Shown one piece after another: positions 1 to 7,581 of a stretch of 32,690 nt of DNA; the first letter of the stretch is position 1, and each line of letters starts with the position of its first letter. The notes under the pieces are model-generated. The model did no database searches. It was not told the origin of the DNA and was given only the letters and a program-made list of their open reading frames with translations. The translations under genes were made by a program, and so were the position numbers. This DNA comes from an uncultured Pseudoflavonifractor sp. (GTDB taxonomy: Bacteria > Bacillota > Clostridia > Oscillospirales > Oscillospiraceae), in assembly GCA_904419835.1 (NCBI GenBank), contig CAJFTA010000048.1:1-32690 (forward strand), read 5' to 3'.

Positions 1-1
1 T

Positions 2-985
2 GCGGAGCAAAGCGACTTTGATGGTGTCCACGGCATCATGGCCTATAACCGCACCTTACAGCAGCCGGGTAGAGCCCACCAGATCAAGCCAATGGAGGAA
101 TGGATCGTGTCGGTGGGCAAGCACCAGGGAGTCATTGAGGGGAAGACGTGGGTTAAGGTTCAGACGATTTTGGAGCGTAACAAATCCAAAAGCTACCGCA
201 AGCCCCGCAGCAATGTGGCCCTGCTCTCCGGCCTGCTGATCTGCGGCAACTGCGGCGAGTATATGCGCCCTAAACTGTCCAAGCGGCGAAACGCAAAGGG
301 GGAGTTCATTTATACCTACCTCTGCTCCATGAAGGAGCGCAGCCGGGGCCATGTCTGCAACATGAAAAACTGCAACGGCAATACATTGGACGCCGATGTC
401 ATAGAGCAGCTGAAACATTTGAGTGAAGACGGCTCCGATTTTATCCGTCAACTGGAACAGAGCAAGCGGGTGCTGCTGGGCAACCGTCAAAGCTATGACG
501 AGGAGATCTCCAACTTGGAGTCCGAGATCGCCGCAAATGAGGAGGAGATCAAAGGCCTTGTCTCTGCCCTGGGAAAGTCCTCCGGCACTTCCGCTGAAAG
601 TTACATCATGCAGCAGATCGATGAACTGCACGAAAAAGGGGAGGGCCTGAAGCGACATTTGGCGGAACTGAAAGAACTGACCTCCAGCCATGCCCTGGCG
701 GACATTGAGTTTGACCTGTTGGCGCAGATGCTGTCCACATTCAAGGACACCGTTGACAAAATGACGGTGGAGCAGAAGCGGGCAGCCATCCGTACCTTTG
801 TCAAGGAGATCATCTGGGATGGGACGGACGCCCATGTGGTGCTGTTTGGCTCGGAGTATGAATACGAGTTTCCCAAGACGCCGGCGGGCGTGGGGAAGCA
901 AGTCGCAGGCAGTAAAACAGAGGAAAATCTTGCAGAAGCGGCAGAAGGGAGCCTTGCGGAGCCGTCAGGAGCAGGTAGCAAATGA
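2..985 (+). CDS. Large serine recombinase, C-terminal part (5' end outside the window)
   Basis: The frame is open from the window edge, so the N-terminal catalytic resolvase domain is not visible; 327 residues remain. Visible parts are the end of the 'recombinase' DNA-binding domain (a stretch ending near GVIEGKTWVKVQ), a zinc ribbon (LICGNCGEYMRPK, then CSMKERSRGHVC), and a long charged coiled coil (about residues 150-240), the order usual in large serine integrases. Such enzymes cut and rejoin DNA at paired att sites. The last codons overlap the start of the sigK 3' segment by 5 bases, and the stop codon TGA lies inside the sequence AATGA. In Bacillus subtilis the sigK element recombines at AATGA through the serine recombinase SpoIVCA. 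I therefore infer that this is the excision enzyme of a sigK-intervening element. The family call is firm; the skin role is inferred from position. Confidence 0.9.
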   Translation, partial: AEQSDFDGVHGIMAYNRTLQQPGRAHQIKPMEEWIVSVGKHQGVIEGKTWVKVQTILERNKSKSYRKPRSNVALLSGLLICGNCGEYMRPKLSKRRNAKGEFIYTYLCSMKERSRGHVCNMKNCNGNTLDADVIEQLKHLSEDGSDFIRQLEQSKRVLLGNRQSYDEEISNLESEIAANEEEIKGLVSALGKSSGTSAESYIMQQIDELHEKGEGLKRHLAELKELTSSHALADIEFDLLAQMLSTFKDTVDKMTVEQKRAAIRTFVKEIIWDGTDAHVVLFGSEYEYEFPKTPAGVGKQVAGSKTEENLAEAAEGSLAEPSGAGSK

Positions 986-992
986 AATTCTG
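979..992 (+). other. Candidate recombination half-site containing AATGA
   Basis: The sequence AAATGAAATTCTG sits at the exact junction of the recombinase end and the sigK 3' half. AATGA (981-985) matches the 5-bp core reported for B. subtilis skin excision. Read in the sigK frame it encodes Asn-Glu; read in the recombinase frame it supplies the stop. The partner site should lie upstream, outside the window, so identity between the two sites cannot be tested here. Confidence 0.6.
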
Positions 993-1370
993 ATGCACTT
1001 CCGCAGCCGGAAAAAGCTCCAGGGGGAGGTGTCCCTGTCGGACACGCTGGAGGCGGACGGGGACGGGAGTTCCCTCTCCCTGATGGACGTCATCAGTGTG
1101 GACGACGACATGCTGGACAATCTGGATGCCCGGGAATCCTGCATCCGGGTGCGCCAGTGCGTGAAGGACTGCCTGAATGAGCGGGAGGCCATGATCATCG
1201 CCCTGCGCTACGGCCTGGGCGGCCAGAACCCGCTGACTCAGCGGGAAATTGCCGCCCGGTGCGGCATCTCCCGGTCCTATGTATCGCGCATTGAAAAAAA
1301 GGCGCTGCAAAAGCTGGAGCAGGCCATGGAGGCGGCGCCGAAAGGGAAGGATACGGCGAAAAACAGCTGA
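981..1370 (+). CDS. sigK: 3' part of sporulation sigma factor SigK (interrupted gene)
   Basis: The readable homology begins at NEILMHFRSRKK and continues through VSLSDTLEADGDG, SLMDV, NEREAMIIALRYGL and TQREIAARCGISRSYVSRIE. These correspond to the end of region 2, region 3 and the region 4 helix-turn-helix of SigK; NEILMH, VSL.D and GISRSYVSRIEK are closer to remembered SigK sequences than to SigE. About 129 codons are present. The N-terminal half (core-binding and -10 recognition) is absent, and the upstream sequence in this frame is the recombinase gene read in another frame. The break falls at the codons where B. subtilis sigK is split by skin. No ribosome-binding site or start codon fits a separate protein, so this segment probably acts only after DNA excision joins it to a 5' half lying upstream of the window. 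A decayed remnant is the alternative. Confidence 0.85.
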   Translation, partial: NEILMHFRSRKKLQGEVSLSDTLEADGDGSSLSLMDVISVDDDMLDNLDARESCIRVRQCVKDCLNEREAMIIALRYGLGGQNPLTQREIAARCGISRSYVSRIEKKALQKLEQAMEAAPKGKDTAKNS

Positions 1371-1376
1371 AGGAGC

Positions 1377-1422
1377 AAAAAAACGATAAGGTCCGCTCTG
1401 CACAGACGGAGCGGACCTTATC
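1377..1422 (-). terminator. Intrinsic terminator for the fab operon / marR, shared with sigK end
   Basis: A perfect 14-bp stem (1385-1398 with 1409-1422) encloses a 10-base loop. On the minus strand it is followed by a U tract made from the A run at 1377-1383, so it fits termination of the leftward fab-marR transcript. On the plus strand, downstream of sigK, the tract after the stem is weak. It may serve both converging units. Confidence 0.8.
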
Positions 1423-1479
1423 GGCACTTAAATCTGTTTTGCGGGTGGGCATCAGGCCGGGACCCGGCGGGAGAAGGGC

Positions 1480-1941
1480 TCAGTGCTGCGCCTCGGGCGC
1501 GGGGAGGGGAATCTCCGGCATCAGCTCGTCGCTGACAATGGCCAGCATCTCCTCCAGCTTGGCGCAGTCGGCAGGGGAGAAGCGCTCGGCGATGCGGCCC
1601 ATCACCTTGTGCACATAGTTGTTGCTGATATTGTAGTAGTCAATATACTTCTGGGTGGGGCGCAGGTGGTACTCCCGCTTGTCGTGCTCGGACTGAAGCT
1701 TCTCCACATAGCCCTTTTTGATCAGGCTGTTGACCTTATAGGCGGCATTGGGGGGAGAGATCTTCATAAATGAGGCGAACTCGTTGATGGTGGGCAGGCG
1801 AAGGGCCTGAATGGCCTCCATACAGAAGGTCTCCACCGTGGTGAGACTGGCCTCCCGGCTCTGAAAACGATCGAAGATTTCGCGATAAAAATGCAGCTTG
1901 AATTTTGTATACACGTCCTGAAACCGCTGTTCCAGCATCAT
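1480..1941 (-). CDS. MarR-family transcriptional regulator, probable fatty-acid synthesis repressor
   Basis: A protein of about 153 residues with a winged helix-turn-helix: INEFASFMKISPPNAAYKVNSLIKKGYVEKLQSEHDKREYHLRPT has the MarR pattern of recognition helix followed by a D-K-R-E wing. The ORF could begin further upstream, but GGAGGCGGA precedes the tandem ATGs at 1941 and 1938, whereas the more upstream ATG codons lack a site. It is the last gene of the fab cluster, 123 bases after fabZ. MarR-type repressors control fatty-acid genes in other Firmicutes (FabT in streptococci, FabR-type in clostridia), so its likely target is the palindrome upstream of acpP. Placement at the distal end would give feedback on its own operon. 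Family is clear; target is inferred from neighbourhood. Confidence 0.85.
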   Translation of the reverse strand: MMLEQRFQDVYTKFKLHFYREIFDRFQSREASLTTVETFCMEAIQALRLPTINEFASFMKISPPNAAYKVNSLIKKGYVEKLQSEHDKREYHLRPTQKYIDYYNISNNYVHKVMGRIAERFSPADCAKLEEMLAIVSDELMPEIPLPAPEAQH

Positions 1942-2064
1942 TTCCGCCTCCATCAGACAGAGCCCGGCCGCAGCCGGACAAAACTTCACTTCCGTGCCAG
2001 GAAAAATCGCGCTGGGGGGGCATCCAGACACTATGGTTACCTAAACGGGGCGGAAAGAGCAGCC

Positions 2065-2502
2065 TTACTTTCCGGCGTCGGCGATGGCGAAAATCAGCTC
2101 CGCCGTGGCGGCGATCTCGCCGTCCACCGTGGCGACGGCCTCGCCGAAGCCCACGGGGCCCTTCCGCTTGGTCAGGGTGCACTTGAGCTCCAGTACGTCC
2201 CCGGGCACCACCTGGCGCTTGAACCGGGCGTTCTTGATGCCGCCGAACAGAGCCAGCTTGCCCCGGTTCTCCGGCACGGACAGGAGGGCCACCGCCCCCA
2301 CCTGGGCCAGCGCCTCAATGATGAGCACGCCGGGCATAATGTGCTTCTGGGGGAAATGGCCGCAGAAGAACTGCTCGTTGGCGGACACGCACTTGATGCC
2401 CTGAACCCACTTGCCCTCCTCGCCGTCGGTGATGCGGTCCACCAGGGCAAAGGGGTAGCGGTGGGGCAGGATTTCGGCGATCTGATTGGAATTGAGCTGC
2501 AT
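2065..2502 (-). CDS. fabZ: 3-hydroxyacyl-[acyl-carrier-protein] dehydratase FabZ
   Basis: Dehydrates 3-hydroxyacyl-ACP to trans-2-enoyl-ACP in the elongation cycle of cytosolic type II fatty-acid synthesis. The 145-residue protein has the hot-dog fold signature: HRYPFALVDR at 14-23, then GHFP with catalytic His49 and Glu63 in PGVLIIEALAQ. The start at 2502 was chosen because GGAGG lies 7 bases upstream and because the ATG overlaps the fabF stop by one base (TAATG); a longer frame to 2517 would place the ribosome-binding site inside the coding region. Length is normal for the family. No separate FabA or FabN-like isomerase is seen here, so how unsaturated chains are made cannot be told from this window. 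Confidence 0.96.
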   Translation of the reverse strand: MQLNSNQIAEILPHRYPFALVDRITDGEEGKWVQGIKCVSANEQFFCGHFPQKHIMPGVLIIEALAQVGAVALLSVPENRGKLALFGGIKNARFKRQVVPGDVLELKCTLTKRKGPVGFGEAVATVDGEIAATAELIFAIADAGK

Positions 2503-3746
2503 TACGCTTCCTCCCATCTCTTCAGCAGGATGCTGGCGTTGTGGCCGCCGAAGCCCAGGGAGTTGGACATGGCGTACCGCAGGGAAGCCTTACGGCCCTC
2601 GTTGGGCACCACGTCCAGATCGCACTCCGGGTCGGGGACCTGGTAGTTGATTGTGGCGGGGACAAAGCCCTCCTTCAGGGACAGGGCGGTGAAAATGGCT
2701 TCCACAGCGCCTGCCGCGCCCAGCATGTGGCCGGTCATGGACTTGGTGGAGCTCATCATCAGCTCCCCGGCGTGGGCGCCGAACACAGTCTTGACGGCGG
2801 CGGTCTCGCCGCTGTCATTCAGGTGGGTGGAAGTGCCGTGAGCGTTGATGTAGTCCACCGCGCCGGGGGCTACGCCGCCGTCGGCCAGGGCGATGGCCAT
2901 GGCGCGGGCGCCGCCCTCACCGCCGTCGGCGGGGGCGGTCATGTGGTAGGCGTCGCAGGTGGCGCCGTAGCCCACCACCTCGGCGTAGATCCTGGCGCCC
3001 CGGGCCACGGCGCGGGAATACTCCTCCAGCACCAGAATGCCCGCGCCCTCACCCATGACAAAGCCGCTGCGCTCCGCGTCGAAGGGGATGGAGGCCCGGG
3101 CCGGGTCGGTGGCGGTGGAGAGGGCCTTCATGGAGGTGAAGCCGCCGATGGCCAGGGGAGTGACGGCGGCCTCGGTGCCGCCGCAGATCATCACGTCGGC
3201 GTAGCCGTCCCGAATGTAGTGGAAGGCGTCGCCCACGGCGTTGGTGCCGCCGGCGCAGGCGGTGACGGGGCAGGTGCACATACCCTTGCAGTTGTGGGCG
3301 ATGGCGATGAGACCGGCGGCCATGTTGGAGATGGCCATGGGGATATAGAAGGGGGAGACCCGGTCAAATCCCTTCTCCAGGCCCTTGGTGTGCTCGGACT
3401 CGTGGACGTCCAGGCCGCCGATGCCGCTGGAGACGATGACGCCCCGGCGGCAGGGATCGTCAGAGGCCAGGTCCAGGCCGCTGTCGGCCACGGCCTCCTT
3501 GGCGGCGGCCATGGCCAGCTGGGTGTACCGGGCCATCCGCTTGACCTCCTTCTTGTCCAGGACGGACGCGGGGTCCCAGTCCTTGACCTCGGCGGCCAGC
3601 TTGACCTTCTGGTTTTCGGTGTTATAGCGGGTGATAGGGGCCACGCCGCACTTGCCCGCGCGGACGGCGGCCCAGCTCTCGGGCGCGGTATGCCCGATGG
3701 GGGTGACGGCCCCCAGGCCGGTGATGACCACTCGGCGTTTTTCCAT
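2502..3746 (-). CDS. fabF: 3-oxoacyl-[acyl-carrier-protein] synthase II FabF
   Basis: Condenses malonyl-ACP with acyl-ACP to extend the chain by two carbons. The 414-residue protein starts RRVVITGLGAVTPIG and carries the Cys-His-His triad: Cys164 in TACAGG, the first His in NAHGTSTHLND, the second in STKSMTGHMLGAAG, and ends SNSLGFGGHNASIL. The start at 3746 has GGAGG 5 bases upstream; the frame stays open for over 200 bases further, but that part is repeat sequence without homology. An in-frame ATG at 3758 overlaps the ribosome-binding site itself. It is separated from fabG by a 227-base gap, the only large gap within the fab cluster apart from that before marR. Confidence 0.97.
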   Translation of the reverse strand: MEKRRVVITGLGAVTPIGHTAPESWAAVRAGKCGVAPITRYNTENQKVKLAAEVKDWDPASVLDKKEVKRMARYTQLAMAAAKEAVADSGLDLASDDPCRRGVIVSSGIGGLDVHESEHTKGLEKGFDRVSPFYIPMAISNMAAGLIAIAHNCKGMCTCPVTACAGGTNAVGDAFHYIRDGYADVMICGGTEAAVTPLAIGGFTSMKALSTATDPARASIPFDAERSGFVMGEGAGILVLEEYSRAVARGARIYAEVVGYGATCDAYHMTAPADGGEGGARAMAIALADGGVAPGAVDYINAHGTSTHLNDSGETAAVKTVFGAHAGELMMSSTKSMTGHMLGAAGAVEAIFTALSLKEGFVPATINYQVPDPECDLDVVPNEGRKASLRYAMSNSLGFGGHNASILLKRWEEA

Positions 3747-3782
3747 AATAACCTCCATTTTCAACACAGCGCTCAACGGCGG

Positions 3783-3991
3783 GTCACATGGACATGCCGC
3801 CCAGCCTGTCGAAAAAATCTTTTCGACAGGCTGTTGCACTTTTTCAAACTTTAAAAAAGTTCGAAAAAGTGGTTTGATTGCACGCGAAAGACAACCCTGA
3901 CGGTTTTCTTTCACACTATCTTTTCCTCCGAAACCTTGCGCCTCAGGGTTTATCGAAAGCCTTGGGCGGCATGTCACATGGACATGCCGCC
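3783..3991. repeat. Small repeat insertion between fabF and fabG, flanked by 19-bp direct repeats
   Basis: The 19-base word GTCACATGGACATGCCGCC occurs at 3783-3801 and again at 3973-3991, where it is the last codons and stop of fabG. The copies are exactly 190 bases apart. Between them are two strong hairpins: a perfect 14-bp stem at 3802-3815/3820-3833 with core CTGTCGAAAA, and a 15-bp stem with one mismatch at 3837-3851/3857-3871. The first hairpin shares its TGTCGAAAAA edge with the repeats near 14.58 kb and 31.02 kb. The simplest reading is a MITE-like or REP-like insertion or duplication that copied the fabG 3' end. No protein is encoded. The hairpins lack good U tracts, so partial termination is possible but unproven. 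Confidence 0.65.
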
Positions 3992-4717
3992 GTCCACTGC
4001 CAGCACCTGGCCGGTGATGTACCCGGCCTCGTCCGAGGCCAGGAAGGCCACGGCGCTGGCCACGTCCTCCGCCGCGCCCAGGCGGGCCATGGGGATGGAA
4101 GAGAGAATGGCCTCCTTGGCCTTGTCGGGGAGCACGGCGGTCATATCGGTGTCGATAAAGCCGGGGGCCACCGCGTTGACCGTGATGTTCCGCCCGGCCA
4201 GCTCCTTGGCCAGAGACTTGGTCATGCCGATGACGCCGGCCTTGCTGGCGGCGTAGTTCACCTGGCCCGCGTTGCCCCGCAGGCCCACCACGGAGCTCAG
4301 GGAGATGATGCGGCCGCGGCGCTGCTTCATCATGGGCCGGACGGCGGCCTTCATGCAGAGGAAGGCGCCCTTCAGGTTGGTGTCCACCACGGCGTCAAAG
4401 TCCTCCTCCTTGAGGAGCATGAGCAGGTTGTCCCGGGTGATGCCGGCGTTGTTGACCAGGATGTCAATGGCGCCGAACTTCTCCAGGGCGGCGTCGAACA
4501 GGGCCTTGACCGCGTCGGCGTCGGCCACGTTGCCCTGGACCGCCAGAGCCTGGACGCCCAGGGCCTGGCAGTCGGAGACGGTCTGGTCGGCGGCGGCGGT
4601 GTTGCCGGCAAAGGACAGGACGATATTGCAGCCCCGGCGGGCCAGCTCCAGGCATACGGCCCGGCCGATGCCACGGCTGCCGCCGGTGACGATGGCGGTT
4701 TTTCCGGTGAGGCTCAT
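3974..4717 (-). CDS. fabG: 3-oxoacyl-[acyl-carrier-protein] reductase FabG
   Basis: NADPH-dependent reduction of 3-oxoacyl-ACP to 3-hydroxyacyl-ACP. The 247-residue short-chain dehydrogenase shows the nucleotide-binding TGGSRGIGRA at 11-20, NNAG at 89-92, the catalytic Ser141-142 region (ISLSS), Tyr155 and Lys159 (NYAASK), and the FabG-type ending GYITGQVLAVDGGMSM. Length and motifs are typical. Its ATG overlaps the fabD stop by one base (TGATG), implying coupled translation. SDR enzymes are a broad family, but the fab context makes FabG the clear call. Confidence 0.96.
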   Translation of the reverse strand: MSLTGKTAIVTGGSRGIGRAVCLELARRGCNIVLSFAGNTAAADQTVSDCQALGVQALAVQGNVADADAVKALFDAALEKFGAIDILVNNAGITRDNLLMLLKEEDFDAVVDTNLKGAFLCMKAAVRPMMKQRRGRIISLSSVVGLRGNAGQVNYAASKAGVIGMTKSLAKELAGRNITVNAVAPGFIDTDMTAVLPDKAKEAILSSIPMARLGAAEDVASAVAFLASDEAGYITGQVLAVDGGMSM

Positions 4718-5655
4718 CAGGATTCTCCTTTCAGGGCCGCGGTGAGGGCGTCCAGGTCGGCGCAGGTCTCCACGGCGAAGGTGCGGATGGCGGGGCAGGT
4801 CTTGCGGACAAAGCCGGAGAGCACCTTGCCCGGGCCGATCTCCACGATGGTGTCCACCCCCAGGGCCTCCAAGCGGCGGATGGTGTCCTCCATGCGGACG
4901 GAGGACTGGACCTGCCGCTCCAGCAGGGCGGGGATGGTGTCGCCCTCGCCCATCTCACGGCCCAGGCAGTTGAAGAGCACGGGGAAGGCCATGGGGGCGA
5001 ACTCCACCGAGCGGAACCGCTCGGCCAGGGCGTCCCCTGCGGGCTTGAGGAGGGAGGTGTGGAAGGGGCCGCTGACCTTCAGGGGCAGGGCCCGCTTGGC
5101 CCCCAGCTCCTTGGCCAGGGCGGCGGCCTTCTCCACGGCGGACTTCTCGCCGCCGATGACCAGCTGGCCGGGGCAGTTGTAGTTGGCGATCTCCACCACG
5201 CCCAGAGAAGTGGCCTGGTCGCAGGCGGACTGGAGGGTGGGCGCATCCAGGCCCAGCACGGCCATCATGGCGCAGTCCATGCCCTGGGCGGCCTGGGTCA
5301 TGGCCTTGCCACGGAAGGCCACCAGGGACACCGCCTCAGCGGCGGAGAACACGCCGGCGGCGTGGAGGGCGGAGTACTCGCCCAGGCTCAGGCCGGCGGC
5401 GTAGTCGGGCTCAATGCCCCGCTCGTAGAGCAGGGCGGTGACGCCGGCGGCAAAGGCCACCATGGCGGGCTGGGTATAGGCGGTCTGGTTAAGGACGCCG
5501 GCGGCGTCGGTGAAGGAGACCTCCTTCAGGTCAAAGTCCACCCGCTCCGCCGCGCTGTCCAGCACGGAGCGGAAGGCGGCATGGGCCTCGTACAGGTCGG
5601 CGCCCATGCCGGGGTGCTGGCTGCCCTGTCCGGCGTACAGAAAGGCAAGGCTCAC
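4717..5655 (-). CDS. fabD: Malonyl-CoA:ACP transacylase FabD
   Basis: Transfers malonyl from CoA to the phosphopantetheine of ACP. The 312-residue protein begins AFLYAGQGSQHPGMG and has the nucleophile motif GLSLGEYSAL with Ser90, followed by the conserved SGPFHTSLL carrying the catalytic His. The start is GTG at 5655, overlapping the fabK stop in GTGA; no strong ribosome-binding site is seen, so translation is probably coupled to fabK. A GTG start shared with the neighbour's stop is the only unusual trait. Confidence 0.96.
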   Translation of the reverse strand: MSLAFLYAGQGSQHPGMGADLYEAHAAFRSVLDSAAERVDFDLKEVSFTDAAGVLNQTAYTQPAMVAFAAGVTALLYERGIEPDYAAGLSLGEYSALHAAGVFSAAEAVSLVAFRGKAMTQAAQGMDCAMMAVLGLDAPTLQSACDQATSLGVVEIANYNCPGQLVIGGEKSAVEKAAALAKELGAKRALPLKVSGPFHTSLLKPAGDALAERFRSVEFAPMAFPVLFNCLGREMGEGDTIPALLERQVQSSVRMEDTIRRLEALGVDTIVEIGPGKVLSGFVRKTCPAIRTFAVETCADLDALTAALKGES

Positions 5656-6584
5656 AGGTCGTTCACCATACCTTTCACGCAGGACTGGTAGTCGGCGTAC
5701 AGCTCCTCCAGAATGGCCCGCACGGGGCGGATCTCGTGGAGCTGGCCGGCCACCTGGCCCGCCATCAGGCTGCCCATCTCGGTGTCGCCCTCAAAGACGG
5801 CCCGGCGCAGGGAGCCCAGGGTCAGCTTCTCACGCTCGGCCAGGGGGATGTTCTCCTTCTCCATGCGGATGTACTCCTTGGCCATCTTGTTCTTGAGCAC
5901 CCGGACGGGCGCGCCGGTGGTGCGGCCGGTGACAATGGTGTCGGTGTCGCTGGCTTTGAGGAGGGCCTGCTTGTAGTTGGGGTGGATGGGGCACTCCTCG
6001 CTGACCAGCAGGCAGGTGCCGATCTGGACGCCGCAGGCGCCCAGAGCGTAGGCGGCGGCCAGCTGGCGGCCGCTGGCGATGCCGCCGGCGGCGATGACGG
6101 GCACGTCCACCGCGTCGGCCACCTGGGGCACCAGGGCCATGGTGGTCATCTCGCCCACGTGGCCGCCGCTCTCGGTGCCCTCGGCGATGACGGCGTCAAT
6201 GCCGTACCGGGTGAGGCGCTTGGCCAGCACGGCGGCAGCCACCACGGGGATGACGATGATGCCCGCCTCTTTCCAGGCGGGGATATACTTGCCCGGGTTG
6301 CCGGCGCCGGTGGTGACCACCTTCACGCCCTCCTCAATGACCACCTTGGCCATCTCGTCCACGGCGGGGTTCATCAGCATCAGGTTGACGCCGAAGGGCT
6401 TGTCGGTGAGGGCCTTGCAGCGGCGGATGTTCTCCCGCAGGCTGTCGGCGTTCATGCCGCCGGAGCCGATGAGGCCCAGGGCGCCGGCGTTGGACACGGC
6501 GGCGGCAAATTCGCCGGTGGCGATGTTGGCCATGCCGCCCTGAATAAAGGGAAACTCCGTTCCCAGCAGCTCGTTGAGTTTCAT
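5652..6584 (-). CDS. fabK: Enoyl-[acyl-carrier-protein] reductase II FabK (FMN-dependent)
   Basis: Reduces trans-2-enoyl-ACP in the last step of each elongation cycle. The sequence is a nitronate-monooxygenase/FabK-type TIM barrel: FPFIQGGMANIATGEFAAAVSNAGALGLIGSG at the N-terminus, PFGVNLML, AEGTESGGHVGEMTTM, and VPVIAAGGIASGRQLAAAYALGACGVQIGT for phosphate and flavin binding. The start at 6584 has GGAGG 5 bases upstream, giving 310 residues; the longer frame lacks homology. FabK replaces FabI in many clostridia and streptococci, and FabK enzymes are known for low triclosan sensitivity. No FabI, FabL or FabV is present in the operon, so FabK is probably the main enoyl reductase. Confidence 0.95.
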   Translation of the reverse strand: MKLNELLGTEFPFIQGGMANIATGEFAAAVSNAGALGLIGSGGMNADSLRENIRRCKALTDKPFGVNLMLMNPAVDEMAKVVIEEGVKVVTTGAGNPGKYIPAWKEAGIIVIPVVAAAVLAKRLTRYGIDAVIAEGTESGGHVGEMTTMALVPQVADAVDVPVIAAGGIASGRQLAAAYALGACGVQIGTCLLVSEECPIHPNYKQALLKASDTDTIVTGRTTGAPVRVLKNKMAKEYIRMEKENIPLAEREKLTLGSLRRAVFEGDTEMGSLMAGQVAGQLHEIRPVRAILEELYADYQSCVKGMVNDL

Positions 6585-6621
6585 AGAGACCTCCATGCGC
6601 CTGCCGGCGCGTTCAGATTTT

Positions 6622-7581
6622 TCAGTGTGCTTCCCCATCCAGCTCCAGGATGGCGCCGCCCCAGGTCAGGCCGCCGCCGAAGCCGGAGAGCAGGGCCCGC
6701 ATGCCGGGCTTGAGGGCGCCCGAGGCGCACAGCTCATGGAGCAGCAGGGGGATGCTGGCGGCGGAGGTATTGCCGTACCTGGCGATGTTCTTGGGGCACT
6801 TCTCCGGGGGGAGGTGCAGGTTCTTCACCACCCGGTCAATGATGCGCTCATTGGCCTGGTGGAGCACAAACAGGTCGATGTCCTCGGCGGTCATGTGGGC
6901 CTGTTCCAGCACCTGGGTGATGCACTTGGGTACGGTTTCCACCGCGAATTTGAACACGGCGGTGCCCTCCATGTGGATATAGGGAGGCACGCCGGTGCCC
7001 GCGCCGGGGATGTGGAGGACCTTCTCGTCCCCCCGGGCCCCCACCACGGTGTGGAGCACGGGGCAGTCGGGCCCGGACCGGACCACGGCGGCCCCCGCGC
7101 CGTCGCCGAAGAGGATGCAGGTGGTGCGGTCGGTGAAGTCCACCAGGCGGGTGAAGGCCTCGCCGCCCACCACCAGGCCGTACTTCCTGGGGCAGGCGTC
7201 CAGCAGGCACTGGGCGGTGTGCAGCCCGTAGAGGAAGCCGGAGCAGGCCGCGTTCAGGTCCATGCACAGGCAGTCCTCGGGCAGGCCCAGCTCACGCTGG
7301 AGCAGGCAGGAGACGGAGGGGGTAATGAAATCGGGGGAGATGGTGGCCACCAGGCACACCCCCAGGTCGGCGGGGGAGATGCCCGCCCGATCCATGGCTT
7401 GGCGGGCGGCGTCCATGCAGAGGGAGAGCTGGGTCTCGTCGGTGCAGTAGCGCCGCTCCTTGATGCCGGTGCGGGTGGTGATCCACTCGTCGCTGGTCTC
7501 CACCATGGCGGCCATGTCGTCGTTGGTGACCACTTTGACCGGCGCGGCCGCGCCGGTGCCGCAGAGTTTAATACCGTTCAT
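6622..7581 (-). CDS. fabH: 3-oxoacyl-[acyl-carrier-protein] synthase III FabH
   Basis: Starts fatty-acid synthesis by condensing an acyl-CoA with malonyl-ACP. The 319-residue protein has the Cys-His-Asn triad: Cys113 in LNAACSGFLYGL, His in VLHQANERI, and Asn in YGNTSAASIP; the substrate loop DEWITTRTGIKERR at 31-44 is also typical. The ATG overlaps the accA stop in ATGA. A 37-base gap separates it from fabK. Primer choice (acetyl or branched) cannot be judged from the sequence alone. Confidence 0.96.
   Translation of the reverse strand: MNGIKLCGTGAAAPVKVVTNDDMAAMVETSDEWITTRTGIKERRYCTDETQLSLCMDAARQAMDRAGISPADLGVCLVATISPDFITPSVSCLLQRELGLPEDCLCMDLNAACSGFLYGLHTAQCLLDACPRKYGLVVGGEAFTRLVDFTDRTTCILFGDGAGAAVVRSGPDCPVLHTVVGARGDEKVLHIPGAGTGVPPYIHMEGTAVFKFAVETVPKCITQVLEQAHMTAEDIDLFVLHQANERIIDRVVKNLHLPPEKCPKNIARYGNTSAASIPLLLHELCASGALKPGMRALLSGFGGGLTWGGAILELDGEAH

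Noticed and set aside
798..980. N-terminal extension of the sigma-K frame upstream of 981
   Set aside because: It overlaps the recombinase gene in another frame and has no sigma-factor homology; it is open by chance.
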